Below, piece after piece: positions 38,338-46,824 of a stretch of 64,000 bases of DNA; the first letter of the stretch is position 1, and every line of letters begins with the position of its first letter. The notes beneath the pieces were generated by a model. The model saw nothing but the letters and a program-made list of their open reading frames with translations, had not been told where the DNA came from and did not search any database. A program made the position numbers and the translations under genes. The stretch comes from Sheuella sp. (GTDB lineage: Bacteria; Pseudomonadota; Gammaproteobacteria; Burkholderiales; Burkholderiaceae_B), in the NCBI GenBank assembly GCA_030650995.1, contig JAUSCY010000040.1:1-64000 (forward strand), read 5' to 3'.

Positions 38338-38429
38338 CTTACCTGGAGACTCAGATAAAATCCGATCACCTGCCCCTCAGCACGAAAGACTCAGCCCAGA
38401 CGCTTAATCAACATTGCTACTGTAGAACC

Positions 38430-39650
38430 TTGAACAAAGAGGAGCTGCAGAAACAACTAGAAGGCGATCCGAGTCTGAAAGGGATCACGCATACTATCTG
38501 GGAAACTCGCCCTCACCTGTTCTCCTCGACTATCGTGTTCATTTCACACGAGATGAGGCAGCAGATCGCCGAGGCCATCGCAGCAATAGAACGTGTGATT
38601 GCTCTGAAACCCTATCAAACGCAAGCGTTAATGAGAGCACCCGCCATTGCGCAACGTGCTTTCGGCCCGACCGGTGCATGCATGGGCTACGATTTTCATT
38701 TGAGTGAGGACGGCCCAAAGCTTATTGAAATCAATACGAATGCAGGCGGCTTACTTCTGAATGCAGCCTTAGCCCGCGCGCAAGTCGCCTGCTGTCAGGA
38801 AATGGAGTGGGCGCTCCACCCCAATGAAAACCTGGCTCGCATTGATGACAGCATTTTTGATATGTTTAGGATCGAATGGAAAAGTCAGCGAAGCGATCAG
38901 CCTTTGCAATCGATTGTGATCCTTGATGACAACCCCACTGAACAGTATCTAGCCCCGGAGTTTGAGCTGTTCAGGGATCTATTTCAAAAACATGGCGTGA
39001 TTGCCAGTATTGTCGATCCCTCCGAGCTTGTCTGGCAGAACAACCAACTCCTTCATGCGCATCAACCTGTGGATATGATTTATAACCGTCTGACAGACTT
39101 CTATCTGGAGGATCCGCAGCATCTCTCAATCAAAAATGCCTATGAAAGTGGCGCCGTTGTCATCACACCGGGACCACATGCCCACGCGCTCTGGGCGGAC
39201 AAACGCAATCTCATCACGCTCAGTCAGGAGGACTTGCTTGTAGACTGGGGGGTCTCTGAATCAGATAGAAAAATACTGCGTCAGGTGGTGCCTCATACCG
39301 AACTAGTCAAGATCGATCACGCAGAGGAACTTTGGGCGAATCGACGACATCTATTTTTTAAACCCGTCGCAGGATATGGATCGAAAGCGACTTATCGCGG
39401 CGACAAGCTTACAAAAAAAGTCTGGGCCGAAATACTGGAGGGTGATTTCGTTGCTCAGGATTTAGTCGTACCTAGCTATCGACTTATTTCAATAGATCAT
39501 GTTTTGACAGAGCTCAAGTTTGATGTCCGGGCCTATGCATACGCAGGAAAAATTCAGCTGATGGCTGCACGCATGTATTCAGGCCAAACAACAAATTTTC
39601 GAACGCCTGGAGGCGGATTTGCACCATTGGCAGTTACTCCATTGTCATAG
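38430..39650 (+). CDS. ATP-grasp-type protein, probable ligase
   Basis: A 406-residue protein of uncertain function. LIEINTNAGGLLLNAALARAQ, RRHLFFKPVAGYGSKATYRGDKLTKKVWAEIL and ELKFDVRAYAYAGKIQLMAARMY read like the metal- and ATP-binding blocks of ATP-grasp enzymes, loosely like glutathionylspermidine synthetase-type ligases. The start is TTG at 38430 with no ribosome site; no ATG precedes it in frame, and conserved-looking sequence begins right after it. It is 92 bases beyond the hydrolase gene and could belong to the same unit. It might conjugate or modify the imported compound; this is speculation. Confidence 0.65.
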   Translation: MNKEELQKQLEGDPSLKGITHTIWETRPHLFSSTIVFISHEMRQQIAEAIAAIERVIALKPYQTQALMRAPAIAQRAFGPTGACMGYDFHLSEDGPKLIEINTNAGGLLLNAALARAQVACCQEMEWALHPNENLARIDDSIFDMFRIEWKSQRSDQPLQSIVILDDNPTEQYLAPEFELFRDLFQKHGVIASIVDPSELVWQNNQLLHAHQPVDMIYNRLTDFYLEDPQHLSIKNAYESGAVVITPGPHAHALWADKRNLITLSQEDLLVDWGVSESDRKILRQVVPHTELVKIDHAEELWANRRHLFFKPVAGYGSKATYRGDKLTKKVWAEILEGDFVAQDLVVPSYRLISIDHVLTELKFDVRAYAYAGKIQLMAARMYSGQTTNFRTPGGGFAPLAVTPLS

Positions 39651-39679
39651 GAATAGTGATAACAATATTCAGGCTTGCA

Positions 39680-39985
39680 CTAGGGTGCTCCCTGAATATC
39701 GATCACAACAAGTTTTCCGCCATCTTGAACAACAGTGAATTTCACAGTTTGGCCAACTTGGACTTTGTCTAAGAGTGCAGCATTCCTGACGTGAAAAACC
39801 ATTGTCATGGGCGGCATATCAAGACTCTTGATTTCTTCATGTCTGATCGTAATTTTTGAGTTTTCCTTATCGATCTTTCTGACTGCGCCCTGAGTCATTT
39901 CATTCACCTGAGACATTGCAGGTAATGAACTCATAGCTAGCGCACTAACAATCACTGGCATATATAAATATTTACGTATTTTCAT
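39680..39985 (-). CDS. CusF-like periplasmic copper-binding protein
   Basis: A 101-residue protein with a signal peptide (ending SSLPAMS) and a small beta barrel. The metal site aligns with CusF: His at the position of His36 (IRHEEIKS), and MPPMTM supplying the two Met at 47 and 49. The Trp44 that caps the copper in CusF is Met here. It would carry Cu(I) in the periplasm. It is the last gene of the minus-strand copper unit. Confidence 0.9.
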   Translation of the reverse strand: MKIRKYLYMPVIVSALAMSSLPAMSQVNEMTQGAVRKIDKENSKITIRHEEIKSLDMPPMTMVFHVRNAALLDKVQVGQTVKFTVVQDGGKLVVIDIQGAP

Positions 39986-40032
39986 TTATCACTCACGTAT
40001 TAAATGTGTAAAGAATTAGAGCTCATCACTAT

Positions 40033-40530
40033 TCACTTATTTGATCCCACACGAATGAGTCCTCTCATTCCCGCGTCATAATGTCCCGGCAATAAACATG
40101 CGAAATCGACCGTTCCGGAGGTTGTGAATTTCCAGATCACTACGCCCGATTTTCCTGGTTCAACAGTCACCATATTGGGATCATCATGTTCCATCTCGGG
40201 GAATTTCATCATTTGCTGATAGTGATCCTTGAGGTCCTTATCCGTACCAAGTACAAACTCATGCTTCACTTTGCCGCTGTTATTGAGTACGAATTTAATT
40301 GTTTCACCCGCTTTGACAGAAATCCCGGAAGGACTGAATCTCATCGTGTCAGACATATCGACTTGTATGGCCCTTGTCACTTGTGCAGCCTGTCCGGGCT
40401 GACCGATTGCACTGGTATCTGATCCATGTGAATGACCTCCGGCATGGTTACCCGCGGACCATGCCGATCCCGCACAAGCAATCAAACCTACGAAAATCAT
40501 TAATCTGAGATACATATTGGAAGTATTCAT
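40033..40530 (-). CDS. Periplasmic cupredoxin (CopI-like)
   Basis: A 165-residue protein with signal peptide (LMIFVGLIACAGSAWSA), a His-rich linker (NHAGGHSHGSD), and a plastocyanin-like domain. Type 1 copper ligands are visible as His in VKHEFVLG, then Cys, His and Met in FACLLPGHYDAGM. An inserted Met/His-rich loop (QQMMKFPEMEHDD) is typical of copper-tolerance cupredoxins. It lies between the multicopper oxidase and CusF-like genes. Confidence 0.88.
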   Translation of the reverse strand: MNTSNMYLRLMIFVGLIACAGSAWSAGNHAGGHSHGSDTSAIGQPGQAAQVTRAIQVDMSDTMRFSPSGISVKAGETIKFVLNNSGKVKHEFVLGTDKDLKDHYQQMMKFPEMEHDDPNMVTVEPGKSGVVIWKFTTSGTVDFACLLPGHYDAGMRGLIRVGSNK

Positions 40531-40557
40531 TTTTTATCCTGAATAAACATAATGAAA

Positions 40558-41991
40558 TTAGTGATTCGAGTGACCGGAAGGATTCACAGGCTTGCGTATC
40601 TGCACCTCCGTGTCCTTGATGCCAGCTTTGACCCCAGCGTTGACACGAGGCATTGACTGTCCGCCAGAGGTGCGTGTTCTTACTGGTTCCCTGACGGCTC
40701 CGACATATTGCGTGGCAACGGTCCCTGGTGGATGCTTAAACCAGCCGGGATCTTTATAGTCACCCGCAGGCTGATCAGCCCGAACCTTCAAGACACTGAA
40801 CATCCCTCCCATTTCAACACTACCAAAAGGCCCCTGACCGGTCATCATCGGTATCGTATTGTCAGGCAAAGGCATTTCCATCTCTGCCATATCAGCCATT
40901 CCCCGCTCGCCCATGACCATGTAATCCGGAATCAATTTCGTAATTTTTTTCGCAAGATCACGATGATCAACACCAATCATGGTTGGTGGAGTGTGGCCCA
41001 TCGCATTCATCGTGTGATGACTCTTATGGCAGTGAAAAGCCCAGTCTCCAGGCTCGTCTGCGATAAACTCGACCTGCCGCATCTGTCCGACTGCCACATC
41101 TGTTGTGACCTCCGGCCAACGCGCTGTTTTTGGAACTGGACCACCATCCGTACCGGTGACTTCAAATTCATGTCCGTGAATATGGATAGGATGGTTGGTC
41201 ATCGTCAGGTTACCAACGCGGATACGTACTTTATCGTTCAGTCGCACGTTTAAAGACTCAATGCCAGGAAAGACGCGGCTATTCCAGCTCCAGATATTGA
41301 AATCCAGCATGGTCATGATTTTGGGTGTGTAGCTACCTGGATCAATGTCATATGCATTGAGCAAAAATATAAAATCCCGATCGACCTTCTCGATGTGAGG
41401 ATGATCAGTTTTGGGATGGGTGATCCAGCTACCCATCATTCCCATCGCCATCTGCGTCATTTCATCCGCATGCGGATGGTACATAAAAGTACCCGGACGC
41501 CTCGCCTCAAACTCGTAGACAAAAGTTTTACCAGAGGGGATTGCCTTCTGGGTCAGTCCCGCTACACCATCCATACCATTAGGCAGTCTCTGACCATGCC
41601 AATGGATGCTCGTGTGTTCCGGTAATTTATTGGTGACAAATATTCGAACACGATCACCTTCAACCACTTCGATAGTTGGTCCAGGGGACTGCCCGTTATA
41701 CCCCCACAAATGCGCTTTGAAACCTGGTGCCATCTCACGCACAACGGGTTCGGCAACAAGGTGAAACTCTTTGACACCATTATTCATTCGCCAGGGGAGT
41801 GTCCACCCGTTCAAGGTCACTACCGGGTTGTAATTTCTCCCCGTGTCTGGAATGAGTGGTGGCATCGTTTGTGGATTATTTTGAATGACCGGCTCAGGGA
41901 TAGCGGCCATCGCGACGCGGCTCACGGCTGCCGCCACCACGGCCCCACCCGCGAGTCCGGCTGTCTGCATAAAATGCCTGCGTGAATTCAT
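40558..41991 (-). CDS. Multicopper oxidase, copper-resistance type, Tat-exported
   Basis: A 477-residue laccase-like oxidase beginning MNSRRHFMQTAGLAGGAVVA, a Tat signal. All four copper motifs are present: HWHG, HPHAD, HPIHIHGHE and HCHKSHHTM. A Met-rich stretch (MADMAEMEMPLP) near 400 may gather Cu(I). It should oxidise Cu(I) to the less toxic Cu(II) in the periplasm. The open frame reaches 42048, but AAGGA before the ATG at 41991 and the Tat signal support the shorter form, leaving 40 bases to the TolC-like gene. Confidence 0.9.
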   Translation of the reverse strand: MNSRRHFMQTAGLAGGAVVAAAVSRVAMAAIPEPVIQNNPQTMPPLIPDTGRNYNPVVTLNGWTLPWRMNNGVKEFHLVAEPVVREMAPGFKAHLWGYNGQSPGPTIEVVEGDRVRIFVTNKLPEHTSIHWHGQRLPNGMDGVAGLTQKAIPSGKTFVYEFEARRPGTFMYHPHADEMTQMAMGMMGSWITHPKTDHPHIEKVDRDFIFLLNAYDIDPGSYTPKIMTMLDFNIWSWNSRVFPGIESLNVRLNDKVRIRVGNLTMTNHPIHIHGHEFEVTGTDGGPVPKTARWPEVTTDVAVGQMRQVEFIADEPGDWAFHCHKSHHTMNAMGHTPPTMIGVDHRDLAKKITKLIPDYMVMGERGMADMAEMEMPLPDNTIPMMTGQGPFGSVEMGGMFSVLKVRADQPAGDYKDPGWFKHPPGTVATQYVGAVREPVRTRTSGGQSMPRVNAGVKAGIKDTEVQIRKPVNPSGHSNH

Positions 41992-42031
41992 CTTCAAATC
42001 CTTCTGTACTTCTGTTGTCTCAGACACAGTT

Positions 42032-43471
42032 TTAATGGGCTGCCTCATTTGCGCCTCCTCCGGCTGATGTCTTGACGCTGTCTCTGAGCGTTACAATAGG
42101 ACGCCCAAGTAGCGTAGCTTGCAAAGCTGCATCAGCTAACCAAAACTGCTGATCCGCATTGATGGACAACATCACACTATTGACCATATCCTTCGCATCG
42201 GCCAGTAGCTCAAATACGCCGATAATCATGCCGTTATAACGAAGCATGTTTTCTTCTGAGATCACCCGTCGAAGCGGAACCACTTCCTGTCGATAATGTT
42301 TTGCGATGTCGTAATTCGTGCGGTACGCAGAATAGCTTTCTCGCAAACTCGACTCAGTCACTCTATAGGCAGACTCCAGTCGATTCAGCGCAGCCAGTGT
42401 TTGCGCACTCATTGCATCGCGCTGCATATCACCCCAGTCAAAAACGGGAAGTCTGATACTGATCTCGTAGCCACGTCCCGGTATGTTGGATCCTGTATCG
42501 TTGTCATAGATATTTTTATTTCTCAGACCTAATTCAATATCGGTAAAACTCGTGACATTGTTGAGACCTTGCTTTTTCATTGCAACGTCAAGGGCTACTT
42601 GAGCGAGCCTGATATCAATCCGGTTTGCACTGACAGATTGACCCACCTCCTCAGGACTGAGTGGTGACTTGGGCAATTCGGGAAGCCGATCCGGAAGTTT
42701 GAGGCTCTGGACTTGATCATTACTCAATCCGAGCATGCGCACTAACGCCTCTTTTGTTGCATTGACTTCGTGCATTGCTATGGCGAGTTGCGTTGCAGAA
42801 TCGGCATAAAAAGCCTGCTGTCTGGCCCGTTGAAGTTTTGTAAAATTTCCTACAGACTGCATGCGACGAGCCAGTTCAGCGCTCACTTTTGCAACCTCAT
42901 TGACATGCTGGGCGTAGAGCAGATTTTGCTGTGCACTGACCGCCCTGACCCAAGCCTGTCGGATGCGGGTAATCTCATCTACAACATCAGCGACTAGTTT
43001 TGTCTGAGCCTGTTCAAGCTGTTTTTCTGCAATGCCATAACGCTGCGGGAGCGTCAGGACATCCAACAGTCCAAAACTGAGCATTCGGACCAGTTCAAGT
43101 TCATTGGGATAAGTCATGCGCTCAAACATGAATACCGGATTGGATATACGCCCATTCTGGGCTGCATTCGCTGCGATACTCCAGTTTTCCGCGAGAAAAG
43201 TCTGCATGGCGGGACTATTGAGTAACGCTAACTGTACGGCCTCCCCCTGACCGAGGGGGTGCGCAAGTAATTCCTGCGCACTTTGTTTTCGCGCGATACG
43301 CTGCTCCTGCGTTTGGGCGAGCTCAAGCTTTCCTTGTGTAAAACCAGGAATACTTTCATTGACCTGAGCGATAGAACGATCAAAATTGACACTTGCACAA
43401 CCGGACAACACGACAATCAGTGCAAGGGCATTGATTAAGCGTATTCTTTCACGCAACTTCACTCTGTTCAT
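42032..43471 (-). CDS. TolC-family outer-membrane channel lipoprotein
   Basis: A 479-residue outer-membrane efflux protein. It begins with a lipoprotein signal (LINALALIVVLSGCASVNF), with Cys as acylation site. Long coiled-coil regions rich in Ala, Gln and Leu follow in two similar halves, as in CusC-like proteins. No RND pump or membrane fusion protein is encoded nearby, so it either serves a pump elsewhere or a different export role. The ATG overlaps the upstream gene by one base (TAATG). Confidence 0.87.
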   Translation of the reverse strand: MNRVKLRERIRLINALALIVVLSGCASVNFDRSIAQVNESIPGFTQGKLELAQTQEQRIARKQSAQELLAHPLGQGEAVQLALLNSPAMQTFLAENWSIAANAAQNGRISNPVFMFERMTYPNELELVRMLSFGLLDVLTLPQRYGIAEKQLEQAQTKLVADVVDEITRIRQAWVRAVSAQQNLLYAQHVNEVAKVSAELARRMQSVGNFTKLQRARQQAFYADSATQLAIAMHEVNATKEALVRMLGLSNDQVQSLKLPDRLPELPKSPLSPEEVGQSVSANRIDIRLAQVALDVAMKKQGLNNVTSFTDIELGLRNKNIYDNDTGSNIPGRGYEISIRLPVFDWGDMQRDAMSAQTLAALNRLESAYRVTESSLRESYSAYRTNYDIAKHYRQEVVPLRRVISEENMLRYNGMIIGVFELLADAKDMVNSVMLSINADQQFWLADAALQATLLGRPIVTLRDSVKTSAGGGANEAAH

Positions 43472-43797
43472 TAGTTCACCCCTTTTGATTCGGGATGCAC
43501 AGATTTGTGGTCATTTATGCTGGGCGTAGCTGTTGAGCTGTCTGGCTGACTTGCCTCTTTAGCATAAGTTTTCCAGCCACCGATTTCACCGACTGTGTCG
43601 TTGGCCTGACGCCATGACTGGAGTGCCTGCTCTGAATATGAAACATAATCAGAAAATGCGGACTTGAATTGCAAGTCAGGAATACTTTGTTCAACTCCTA
43701 TTATCGCAATATTGTTATCCACGGCTTGCTGAGCCGTCGCTGTGGCGACGACCAATACGAATAAAGAGGAATACTTCAAAATATAGTGCAGGAACAT
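43471..43797 (-). CDS. Small secreted protein of the copper cluster, function unknown
   Basis: A 108-residue protein from MFLHYILKYSSLFVLVVATATAQ, which is a signal peptide. The core SAFSDYVSYSEQALQSWRQANDTVGEIGGWKTYAKEA has conserved-looking Trp and Gly positions, and I recall similar small genes just before TolC-type genes in metal clusters. The C-terminal 35 residues are polar and look unstructured. It is coupled to the TolC gene by the TAATG overlap. The frame opens at 43818. Confidence 0.72.
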   Translation of the reverse strand: MFLHYILKYSSLFVLVVATATAQQAVDNNIAIIGVEQSIPDLQFKSAFSDYVSYSEQALQSWRQANDTVGEIGGWKTYAKEASQPDSSTATPSINDHKSVHPESKGVN

Positions 43798-43922
43798 GTA
43801 ACCCTCACGCGAATGCAATCAGGAGTCCGTGAATCAATCAACGGATATGCAGAATGAACGCAACGAACTCGTGAGTTGTTTCAGGTACGCGAAAACGCAC
43901 TTAACCGCTTAACGAGACGTCG

Positions 43923-44270
43923 CTAAACGAGAGGACGTTGAGGTGGACGATCTAAACCAGCCAGAAAAGGCGGAAGATACAGGATTGAAATATAAGTCGA
44001 CTCAACCCTGCTGCCTCGCGCAGAGGCTAAAAATAAAATGTCAGAAGTAACCGCCCCGGAAGCACTACTCGAACAACAAGATGCGTGCTTGAGATGGTTA
44101 TTATGAGAATCCGAACCAGAGGCATGGTGATCGTCCGTATGCGCAGACACAACCAGGTTCAATCCGTGAGTCAGCTCGCAGCCAGACAGCACTGAAGAAG
44201 CTACTGCCTGAAAAGGAATAGCGATCAGCAATGCACAAATCAACAACCAGCGACGCAACGAGTTACCCAT
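43923..44270 (-). CDS. His- and Cys-rich small secreted protein, possible copper accessory
   Basis: A 115-residue protein with a hydrophobic signal (WLLICALLIAIPFQAVASS), a His-rich stretch (HTDDHHASGSDSHNNHLKH) and a CC pair in HASCCSSSAS. The end ILYLPPFLAGLDRPPQRPLV is characteristic of small copper-cluster proteins (DUF2946/CopL-like). It is likely first of the copper unit running down to 39680. The frame opens with TTG at 44303; the ATG at 44270 is preferred. Confidence 0.7.
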   Translation of the reverse strand: MGNSLRRWLLICALLIAIPFQAVASSVLSGCELTHGLNLVVSAHTDDHHASGSDSHNNHLKHASCCSSSASGAVTSDILFLASARGSRVESTYISILYLPPFLAGLDRPPQRPLV

Positions 44271-44319
44271 GTTTTTAATTATACATATGACCTTTAAGCT
44301 CAAGTTCCTTTGTATACGG

Positions 44320-45468
44320 TCAAGTTTCTTTGTTGTTAGTTAACTTATTCTTAGCTCCCTTGGCGCCTTTATTAATCGCTCCGCCAGCAGCAGTAGCAGT
44401 GCGTGCAATAGCACCCCCAGTGGCCACCACGCCACCCGTAATGGCACCCCCAGCAGCAGTCGCGCCACGGGCAATGACGTTACCTGTTGCGACAACGCCT
44501 CCTGAAATAGCGCCTCCGACCGCGGCAGCGCCGCCCGCAATCGAGTCGCCAGCAGCAGCGGCGCCCCGCATCACCGAACCAAACTTGCGGGAAACGATCC
44601 CCATCGCGCCTTTCACTATCAAGTTGCCTTGCTCTTTAGTAATGCTGCCCAGCATCTCGAGTGCTTTACGTGTCGCGCCAGATCGAATGGTTTCACTTTG
44701 AGGACTGGATAAAGCCTCGCAATACATACGCGTCATTACACCCACCCTGAGGGTTAAAAAGGCATTGGCACTCCCGTTGGCCAGACTATTCAAAATGAGA
44801 TTTGATATGCCCTGCATGCCTGGAATTGCGCCATTCAAAGAAGGCACAATCGATACAACTATCGGGGCGGCGAGCTCTGTTAGATCAATATCCTGGATGT
44901 TTTGCGCCAGCACGACGTTCGTGCCGACATTGCCATAAAGATAGAGCATTTGCCTGGGTGATGGGCGCTGAAAAAATATCCTGGCAACCAACCAGATCAT
45001 TCTGAGTTGTGTCACCAGAACAATCAGACCGTCTAATCGGCCATTCTGCATGAGCGCAGTACTGACAAAAACACTGTTCGCATGTTGTTTAACAATCTCG
45101 TCAGCTTTAATACTTAATTTGGCAATGGCATGTTTAATTTGTTCATCTGTTTCTAATTCATCGGAAATCAGATGCGGATTCCTTTTCAATCTGTGCCGTA
45201 ACTTGCGAATATATTCGTCATACTCCGGCCCAGAGTCACTTGATGGTGGAATCAATGGCTTAGGAAGCCTGTAATAAAACACGATTGGCGTCACGCCCAG
45301 CAACAACAAGATTGAGCTCAACACTATTAAAGCAGGGCGACCAGAGCCAGGTAAAAACTGTTCGAGAACATTAGCGAGTTGGGCAGCACTCGAAAAAAAA
45401 CCAAGCCATACATAAAACAAAATACAAACAGCACTGAGTCCGATGACTCGCAATAATATTTTATGCAT
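44320..45468 (-). CDS. DUF697-like membrane protein with C-terminal Gly/Ala repeats
   Basis: A 382-residue protein. Two N-terminal helices (ILLRVIGLSAVCILFYVWLGFF, PALIVLSSILLLLGVTPIVFYY), a polar coiled region (80-130), then a DUF697-type hydrophobic domain (LIVLVTQLRMIWLVARIFFQ, YLYGNVGTNVVLAQNIQDIDLTEL). From residue 300 it turns to Gly, Ala and Val, with a 22-residue unit GGAI(S/T)GGVVATG... repeated twice at 318-361. The function of DUF697 proteins is unknown; some are linked to GTPases of the YcjX type, not present here. The repeat could form stacked membrane-active helices. Confidence 0.78.
   Translation of the reverse strand: MHKILLRVIGLSAVCILFYVWLGFFSSAAQLANVLEQFLPGSGRPALIVLSSILLLLGVTPIVFYYRLPKPLIPPSSDSGPEYDEYIRKLRHRLKRNPHLISDELETDEQIKHAIAKLSIKADEIVKQHANSVFVSTALMQNGRLDGLIVLVTQLRMIWLVARIFFQRPSPRQMLYLYGNVGTNVVLAQNIQDIDLTELAAPIVVSIVPSLNGAIPGMQGISNLILNSLANGSANAFLTLRVGVMTRMYCEALSSPQSETIRSGATRKALEMLGSITKEQGNLIVKGAMGIVSRKFGSVMRGAAAAGDSIAGGAAAVGGAISGGVVATGNVIARGATAAGGAITGGVVATGGAIARTATAAGGAINKGAKGAKNKLTNNKET
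44386..44517 (-). repeat. Two tandem 66-base coding repeats
   Basis: In-frame repeat inside the DUF697-like gene, encoding GGAISGGVVATGNVIARGATAA and GGAITGGVVATGGAIARTATAA; a partial third unit GGAINKGAK follows. The units differ by several codons, so the expansion is not recent. Confidence 0.8.
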
Positions 45469-45603
45469 TGGCGCAATCCTTTTTTATTACTTTATTACAT
45501 ATTAACCACTCATTTTATTTGAGTAGTACGATGACATGAATACGAAGCACCAAATCCGGTAATTGCTTCCACTTTATTTAACCTCTCCAGAAGATACAAA
45601 AAA

Positions 45604-45834
45604 ATGGCTCAACGCGACGATCGTTCAGGCGAGTGGGAAACTCTCGAAAACTATAGAAAAGAATTATTAATTGAACGAGAAAAATGCAAGAAACTCATCA
45701 CCAGCTTTCAACAGCAATTCGGATACCCACCGGAAGAAAAACTGCAAGAACTTGAAAAAATCGATCTGGAACTTAAAAGAACTAAACAGCAAGAACGGCC
45801 AATTCTCAGGCAATTGAAAAGGTCATCGCCGTAA
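45604..45834 (+). CDS. Small coiled-coil protein, unknown
   Basis: A 76-residue highly charged protein (MAQRDDRSGEWETLENYRKEL). Residues 10-70 have heptad-like spacing and are rich in Glu, Lys and Gln, suggesting a helical hairpin or coiled coil. No signal peptide or membrane segment. It lies 32 bases before the CigR-type gene in the same direction, which supports a real gene, but the evidence is mainly its open frame and composition. Confidence 0.5.
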   Translation: MAQRDDRSGEWETLENYRKELLIEREKCKKLITSFQQQFGYPPEEKLQELEKIDLELKRTKQQERPILRQLKRSSP

Positions 45835-45866
45835 AATAGGCAAGGCACCATACCAAGGAGAGCCAA

Positions 45867-46346
45867 ATGAAACACATTACTAGATTGATGGCCGTCGCCC
45901 TCTGTACTGGATTACTGATTATGCATCCGGTAATGGCCGACCCGCCACCAGGCAAAGGTAATCCAAACAACGCAGGTCAAGGTAAAAATGGTCAAGGGCA
46001 AGGGCAAGGGCAAGGACAAGGCAAAGGAAACGACAATCAGCAAGGTTCGGCAACAGATCTGAGTGTCAATCTTATCGCAGCAGGCATTACAGCTATCGCA
46101 GCCAGAAATTTAGCCTTAAATGTTGGATCCGTTGGGTATGCTCCACTGCCTCCGGGAATTGCTAAAAATCTTGCGCGTGGAAAACCCCTGCCACCAGGCA
46201 TTGTAAAAAAACTAGTACCTGGCTCACTCTTAGGCCAACTTCCTCAACATCCTGGCTACGAATGGCATGTCGCCGGAACAGATCTCATCCTTGTTGCTAT
46301 CGGAACCGCCATTGTTGCGGATATTTTGAGAAATGTATTCCAATAA
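45867..46346 (+). CDS. CigR-family inner-membrane protein
   Basis: A 159-residue protein with signal peptide (MAVALCTGLLIMHPVMA), a Gly/Gln/Asn linker with GQGQGQGQGQ, and the conserved C-terminal half LPPGIAKNLARGKPLPPGIVKKLVPGSLLGQLPQHPGYEW followed by a hydrophobic segment LILVAIGTAIVADIL. This matches the CigR (RcnB-related) family, known as an anti-virulence factor in Salmonella but of unclear role elsewhere. A strong AAGGAGAG precedes the ATG. Confidence 0.82.
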   Translation: MKHITRLMAVALCTGLLIMHPVMADPPPGKGNPNNAGQGKNGQGQGQGQGQGKGNDNQQGSATDLSVNLIAAGITAIAARNLALNVGSVGYAPLPPGIAKNLARGKPLPPGIVKKLVPGSLLGQLPQHPGYEWHVAGTDLILVAIGTAIVADILRNVFQ

Positions 46347-46389
46347 CGTGTATTTTTTCCCATCCTGAAACTCTGACCCTATACTTTTT

Positions 46390-46824
46390 TCATAGCTTAA
46401 ACCTGTCTATACCCACAATATTTAGTCTGCTAATTCCCTGACGCTGAGCACTGGCAAGTACGAATGCGAGCGATTCATAATTTGATTTTGCTGCAACATT
46501 GATGTGCAGCGCAAGATTAGGATAATCCTCAGGAGAGGAGAATTTTTTTAGACTATTTTCAAACGCGCCCCTGTCATCGATGACAGTATCGTCCAGACTC
46601 AGCACGTTACCTGCATCTATATCAATTCGTACAATATTCTGCGGAGTTGAAACTGCTGCGGATTCCACAGGTAGTTCCAGTTTCACAGCATGCAATTGAA
46701 GTGGGATGGTAATGATCAACATGATCAGTAAAACCAGCATGACGTCAATGAGTGGAGTTGTATTAATTTCAAGCATGAACTCTGGCTCTGATGCATGCTC
46801 TACAAATAACAGATTAGCATTCAT
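46390..46824 (-). CDS. exbD: ExbD-type biopolymer transport protein (second copy)
   Basis: A 144-residue protein with one N-terminal membrane helix (INTTPLIDVMLVLLIMLIITIPL) carrying the conserved Asp of the proton path, and a periplasmic domain. It is the last gene of the iron operon and overlaps the first exbD by four bases. Two ExbD copies in tandem are seen in some TonB systems, where they may form mixed dimers. Confidence 0.92.
   Translation of the reverse strand: MNANLLFVEHASEPEFMLEINTTPLIDVMLVLLIMLIITIPLQLHAVKLELPVESAAVSTPQNIVRIDIDAGNVLSLDDTVIDDRGAFENSLKKFSSPEDYPNLALHINVAAKSNYESLAFVLASAQRQGISRLNIVGIDRFKL

Noticed and set aside
45984-46023. GGGCAA-type short tandem repeats as a CRISPR or noncoding repeat
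   Set aside because: They are in-frame Gly-Gln codons of the CigR-type gene. No CRISPR array was seen in the window.
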